Origin: JAGXLC01 sp046545795
GTDB lineage: Bacteria > Bacteroidota > Bacteroidia > Bacteroidales > UBA12077
DNA length: 9,104 bases
Assembly (NCBI GenBank): GCA_046545795.1
Contig: JBKGZD010000102.1
Coordinates: 1-9,104 of the forward strand
Direction of reading: 5' to 3'
Part shown: positions 5,957 to 9,104 of the stretch, piece by piece
How the letters are laid out: each line of letters opens with the position of its first letter
How positions within the stretch are numbered: the first letter of the stretch is position 1
Notes under the pieces: model-generated
Databases searched by the model: none
What the model saw: only the letters and a program-made list of their open reading frames with translations
Told to the model about the DNA's origin: nothing
Program-made: the position numbers and the translations under genes

Positions 5957-8900
5957 ATGAGTAAAGGAGATACACCCGCCAGTGAGTTCGGGAAAGAGTT
6001 AGAGGTTTTAAAACAGGAAAATCACCAATTAAAGAGAGAGCAAGAATTTAGCCAGCTTATTCTGGATAATATCAAGGACATGGTTAGTGTACTTGATACA
6101 GAAGGTAAATTTGTATATGTCTCCCCTTCCCATAAGTATTATTTGGGTTATGAACCGGAAGAATTAATCCATAGGGATGCCTTTAGCTATCTTCATCCTG
6201 ATGAAGCAGAAAGCCTGAAAGCAATTTTTCACCAAACACAAAATAATATTGGGCTTGAAGCGCGTGAATTCCGGTTTAAAACAAAAAGCGGAGAATATTT
6301 ATATTTAGAGGGTGTTGCAAAGCCTGTGTTTAGTCCGGATGGTTTTATTAAAGGAGTTCTTATCAGCTCAAGAGATATTTCTTCTAAGGTGGAAACCAGA
6401 GAGCGTGAAGAAGCTCACCTGAAAGCTTATGAATTTCTTGCTAAGGCTTCTATGGAGCTTACTGAACTTTCCGTTGAGGAAGAAATGGATGAACAAATAG
6501 GCTCATTGCTTAAAGAATTTTTACCTAAGTCAGTTTTTATCATTTATAATATTGACTATAAAAGTTCAAAAGTTAACCTGGGTAATTTCCATGATATACC
6601 AAATGAGAATTTCAGCAGTCCGGAATCTCTTGAGGAAATACAGAACCAGCCACTGGAGCTTAGCTATTATCCAATTAAAACTTTGCAATCAGGAAAGATT
6701 GAGTTTTTAGGAGATGCTTCCATGGAAGGTGTTAAGCATTATTTTCATGATGAATTATTCGTGGCGATTCGTGAAATTCTACCTGGTTTTAAAGCGTTCG
6801 GACTAGGTTTGATTGTAAACCACCAGATCGAAAAAATTGTAATTTTAATTAGCGAAAGCGAGCTTTCTACAATTGAGGTTTATACATTGGAGATTTTTGC
6901 AAGGCAAGTCTCTGTATTCCTGGAAAAAAAGCATACTGAACAAAGCTTGCGTGAGAGTGAGAAGTTTTATAGGCGTATAACGGAAAACATGGGAGATATT
7001 GTCAGTATAACAGACTCGAAAGGTGTATTGCGCTATGTGAGTCCTTCCAATGAAAAGAAATTAGGATATACCAATAGGGAGATGATTGGGAAAAGTATTT
7101 TTAACTTCCTTCATCCTTCTGATACTTTCGCTTTTTATAGTTTTATTATAGAAAAGGACACGGAATCATTCCCTGAAACAGTAGAGTTCAGGGCCAGAAC
7201 TAAAGATGGAGAGTATAAATGGTTTGAGAGCATGGGAAAGCAACTGAAGGACGATAATGAAAATCCCGAAGGATTTATTTTCGCCATGCGGGAAATTACC
7301 GAGAAGAAAGAGACGTTAAATAACTTGTCGTTTCTTTATGGTGCAGGGAGTAATTTTCTTAAAATACCTGAGCAAGAGGAAATATTTCAATATGCAGGGA
7401 AGAAGGTGGCCAAAAGATATCGTCATTCTATTGTAATGGTGACTGGTTATGATGCACAAAAGCATAGTTTGCCTGTGAAATTTATAAGTGGTTTTGAGGG
7501 CAGTTTGAGTAAATTTATAGAGTTAACAGGGACCCATCCGCTGGAAATGGAGTTTGATTTAGTAGATAAAGAGTGGAATTTTTTAAACCGCAAGATAAAT
7601 GAAGTTACACTCAACAGAGCATTGGTGGAGTCACAGTTCCTTTTTCCCGAACTCCTGGAAACGGCAAAAGAAAGATATAATATAAAATACCTGTATTATA
7701 TTGGGTTGTCGATTGATCGTAAGCTCTTTGGTAGTATCATTATACTTAATAAAGACCGTGAAGTAAAAAATGATAAAAAAACTTTGGAAGCTTTTTCGGG
7801 TCAAGCTGCTATAGCGCTTTTCAGAAAAAATATAGAGGAAGAACTTTTTAAGGCCAAAGAAAAGGCTGAAGAGGCTGACAGGTTAAAATCAGCTTTTCTG
7901 GCAAACATGTCTCATGAAATCAGAACCCCGATGAATGGAATATTGGGGTTTTCTCAGCTTATGAGAGATACCAGGCCTAATGAGAAGAAGAAATTGTTTT
8001 ATCTGGATCAAATCATTAAACAAAGTAAACAATTGCTTACATTGATTAACGATATAATAGACATATCTAAAATTGAAGCTGGCCAGATTGATATTGAAAA
8101 TTCCGAAGTAAATTTGAATCTTTTGATGGAAGAAGTTAAGAACCTTTTCCAAAAATCGAATAACAAGGAAATTCGTTTTGAGTTATTTTCAGGCTTGGAT
8201 TCGGAGCGTAGCCATATTCTAAGTGATAAGCATCGATTAAAGCAAGTATTGAGCAATTTACTGAGTAATGCATTTAAGTTTACAGAGGAAGGAGAGATTG
8301 TCTTTGGTTATAGATTAAGAGATGATCAGATGCTCGAATTTTATGTAAAAGATACAGGAGAGGGCATCCCGGACGAGTCACAAAAAATAATTTTTGACCG
8401 TTTTAAGCAAGCTGAAAATTCCTCAAAACAAATGAGTGGAACCGGTTTGGGTCTGGCAATTTCAAAAGAAATAGTTGAGCTTATGGGGGGCGATTTATGG
8501 GTAACCTCCAAAGCTGGTATTGGCTCTACCTTCTATTTTACTATTCCATATCTGCATGGCAAAAGAGAGAGCGCTCCAGTAAAGAAGAAAAGAGATTTGC
8601 AGTTTACAAATAACCTTGAGAATAAAACAATATTAATTGTTGAGGATGACGAAACAAGTTACACCTATCTTAGAAGTTGCTTTGAAGATACGGGTGCAAA
8701 GATAATTTGGGCTAAAGATGGAGAAGAGGCAGTAAGGATGGCGACAGGAGATTCTTCTGTTGATATAGTTCTAATGGATATTCAGCTTCCCCTTAAGAAT
8801 GGATATGAAGCTACAAAAGAAATTAAGAAATTAAGAAGTGATTTACCAGTAATTGCCCAAACAGCCTATGCTATGCGCGGAGATAAGGAAAAAGCAATGA

Positions 8901-8980
8901 ATGCAGGATGTGATGATTATATGGCCAAACCTGTTGATTTTTCTGTTTTATTAAGAAAAATAAATGACAGACTTAAATAA
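5957..8980 (+). CDS. Soluble hybrid sensor histidine kinase, PAS-GAF-PAS-GAF-HisKA-HATPase-receiver
   Basis: A 1007-residue hybrid kinase with no signal peptide or membrane segment, so a cytoplasmic sensor is expected. A short coiled coil (about 14-36) precedes PAS1 (about 35-145, YVSP...LGY...LHPDE), a GAF-like domain (about 155-325), PAS2 (about 335-450, the same YVSP...LGY...LHPSD pattern), a second GAF-like domain (about 455-625) and a charged signalling helix (about 626-645). The kinase core has the phospho-acceptor His653 in MSHEIRTPMNG, the N box LLSNAFKFT (768-776), DTGEGIP (799-805) and GTGLGLA (828-834). The receiver has Asp897/Asp898, phospho-acceptor Asp941 in LMDIQLP, Thr969 and Lys991 in AKPVD. 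There is no HPt or DNA-binding output domain, so the downstream partner is elsewhere. The start is the ATG at 5957, not the TTG at 5939, since the six extra residues are unsupported. The signal sensed is unknown. It lies 69 bases after mazG and may have its own promoter. Confidence 0.95.
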   Translation: MSKGDTPASEFGKELEVLKQENHQLKREQEFSQLILDNIKDMVSVLDTEGKFVYVSPSHKYYLGYEPEELIHRDAFSYLHPDEAESLKAIFHQTQNNIGLEAREFRFKTKSGEYLYLEGVAKPVFSPDGFIKGVLISSRDISSKVETREREEAHLKAYEFLAKASMELTELSVEEEMDEQIGSLLKEFLPKSVFIIYNIDYKSSKVNLGNFHDIPNENFSSPESLEEIQNQPLELSYYPIKTLQSGKIEFLGDASMEGVKHYFHDELFVAIREILPGFKAFGLGLIVNHQIEKIVILISESELSTIEVYTLEIFARQVSVFLEKKHTEQSLRESEKFYRRITENMGDIVSITDSKGVLRYVSPSNEKKLGYTNREMIGKSIFNFLHPSDTFAFYSFIIEKDTESFPETVEFRARTKDGEYKWFESMGKQLKDDNENPEGFIFAMREITEKKETLNNLSFLYGAGSNFLKIPEQEEIFQYAGKKVAKRYRHSIVMVTGYDAQKHSLPVKFISGFEGSLSKFIELTGTHPLEMEFDLVDKEWNFLNRKINEVTLNRALVESQFLFPELLETAKERYNIKYLYYIGLSIDRKLFGSIIILNKDREVKNDKKTLEAFSGQAAIALFRKNIEEELFKAKEKAEEADRLKSAFLANMSHEIRTPMNGILGFSQLMRDTRPNEKKKLFYLDQIIKQSKQLLTLINDIIDISKIEAGQIDIENSEVNLNLLMEEVKNLFQKSNNKEIRFELFSGLDSERSHILSDKHRLKQVLSNLLSNAFKFTEEGEIVFGYRLRDDQMLEFYVKDTGEGIPDESQKIIFDRFKQAENSSKQMSGTGLGLAISKEIVELMGGDLWVTSKAGIGSTFYFTIPYLHGKRESAPVKKKRDLQFTNNLENKTILIVEDDETSYTYLRSCFEDTGAKIIWAKDGEEAVRMATGDSSVDIVLMDIQLPLKNGYEATKEIKKLRSDLPVIAQTAYAMRGDKEKAMNAGCDDYMAKPVDFSVLLRKINDRLK

Positions 8981-9104
8981 AGCGAACTGAACCCACTGGG
9001 TGGGTATTAAAGGAATGATTTGAACCGATAGCCCCATCCAGGCCTTTTCAGGCGCATTCATAAGAAAGAAAAACTTTAACTGTTAGGAGTTTAAAAAGCT
9101 TGCC
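8981..9104. other. Non-coding tail with G+C-rich structured block; possible dispersed extragenic repeat
   Basis: No convincing gene is present. Positions 8981-9060 are about 50% G+C by count (40 of 80), higher than the surrounding coding DNA, which is unusual for an intergenic region in an AT-rich genome. The block contains a perfect 6-base-stem hairpin (8991-9005) and a second short stem GCCT/AGGC (9042-9053), which on the minus strand is closed by a GAAA tetraloop. From 9061 to 9104 the sequence returns to AT-rich. The composition and structure suggest an extragenic repeat or structured RNA, but a single copy cannot show this. Confidence 0.35.
8991..9005. repeat. Perfect hairpin ACCCAC-TGG-GTGGGT after the kinase gene
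   Basis: A 6-base perfect inverted repeat with a 3-base loop starts 10 bases after the kinase stop codon. It could slow or end transcription of the kinase gene or protect the 3' end of its mRNA. No T-run follows on the plus strand (the next bases are ATTAAAGG), so it is not called as an intrinsic terminator. Confidence 0.45.

Noticed and set aside
7889..8256. Two overlapping minus-strand open frames inside the kinase gene
   Set aside because: They lie antisense to the strongly conserved HisKA and HATPase region, show no family motif, and overlap each other in different frames. They are shadows of the kinase coding sequence.
9018..9030. GGTTCAAATC on the minus strand, resembling a tRNA T-arm
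   Set aside because: The flanking bases do not form the T stem (the second pair would be G-A), and no acceptor stem or anticodon arm surrounds it. It is not a tRNA or a clear tRNA fragment.
8951..9061. 36-codon minus-strand frame starting MNAPEKAW in the 3' tail
   Set aside because: It is very short, runs antisense into the kinase 3' end, has no visible ribosome site and spans the hairpin block. It is more likely an accident of a structured or repeated sequence than a gene.

Overview
The window is AT-rich chromosomal DNA that reads as a conserved, housekeeping stretch of a Bacteroidota genome. The order is probably within or near Bacteroidales/Marinilabiliales or Cytophagales, but this is inferred from protein flavour and not proven. 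Supporting signs are a long-form PurC, a divergent PhoH and DUF62-type gene pair, genes without clear Shine-Dalgarno sequences, and matches to the Bacteroidota -7 promoter box TAnnTTTG. No mobile element, tRNA, rRNA or CRISPR array was found.

Left part, minus strand (4148 down to 62): a tight run of phoH-type ATPase, purC and a membrane-anchored 7TMR-HD phosphohydrolase. The gaps are 5 and 17 bases, so this is very probably one operon read leftward. It joins an RNA/ribosome-associated ATPase, a purine biosynthesis enzyme and a probable cyclic-di-AMP phosphodiesterase. Positions 1-61, downstream of the last gene, hold no recognisable gene.

Middle (4149-4279): a 131-base divergent intergenic region with a candidate leftward promoter, a weaker rightward -7 box and a 15-base palindrome.

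Right part, plus strand: a DUF62/SAM hydroxide adenosyltransferase family protein (4280-5053), a two-domain MazG nucleotide pyrophosphohydrolase (5120-5887) and a large soluble hybrid sensor histidine kinase (5957-8980). The kinase order is PAS, GAF-like, PAS, GAF-like, HisKA, HATPase, receiver. The gaps of 66 and 69 bases leave open whether these are cotranscribed. After the kinase comes a non-coding tail (8981-9104) whose first 80 bases are about half G+C, unusually high here, with short perfect hairpins. It could be a dispersed extragenic repeat.

Three starts were moved from upstream TTG codons to internal ATG codons (HD protein, PhoH, kinase). Nothing in the window forms an obviously new multi-gene system. 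The most interesting points are the DUF62 homologue that appears to lack the family's catalytic Asp-Arg-His triad, the PAS-GAF duplication in the kinase, and the structured 3' tail.
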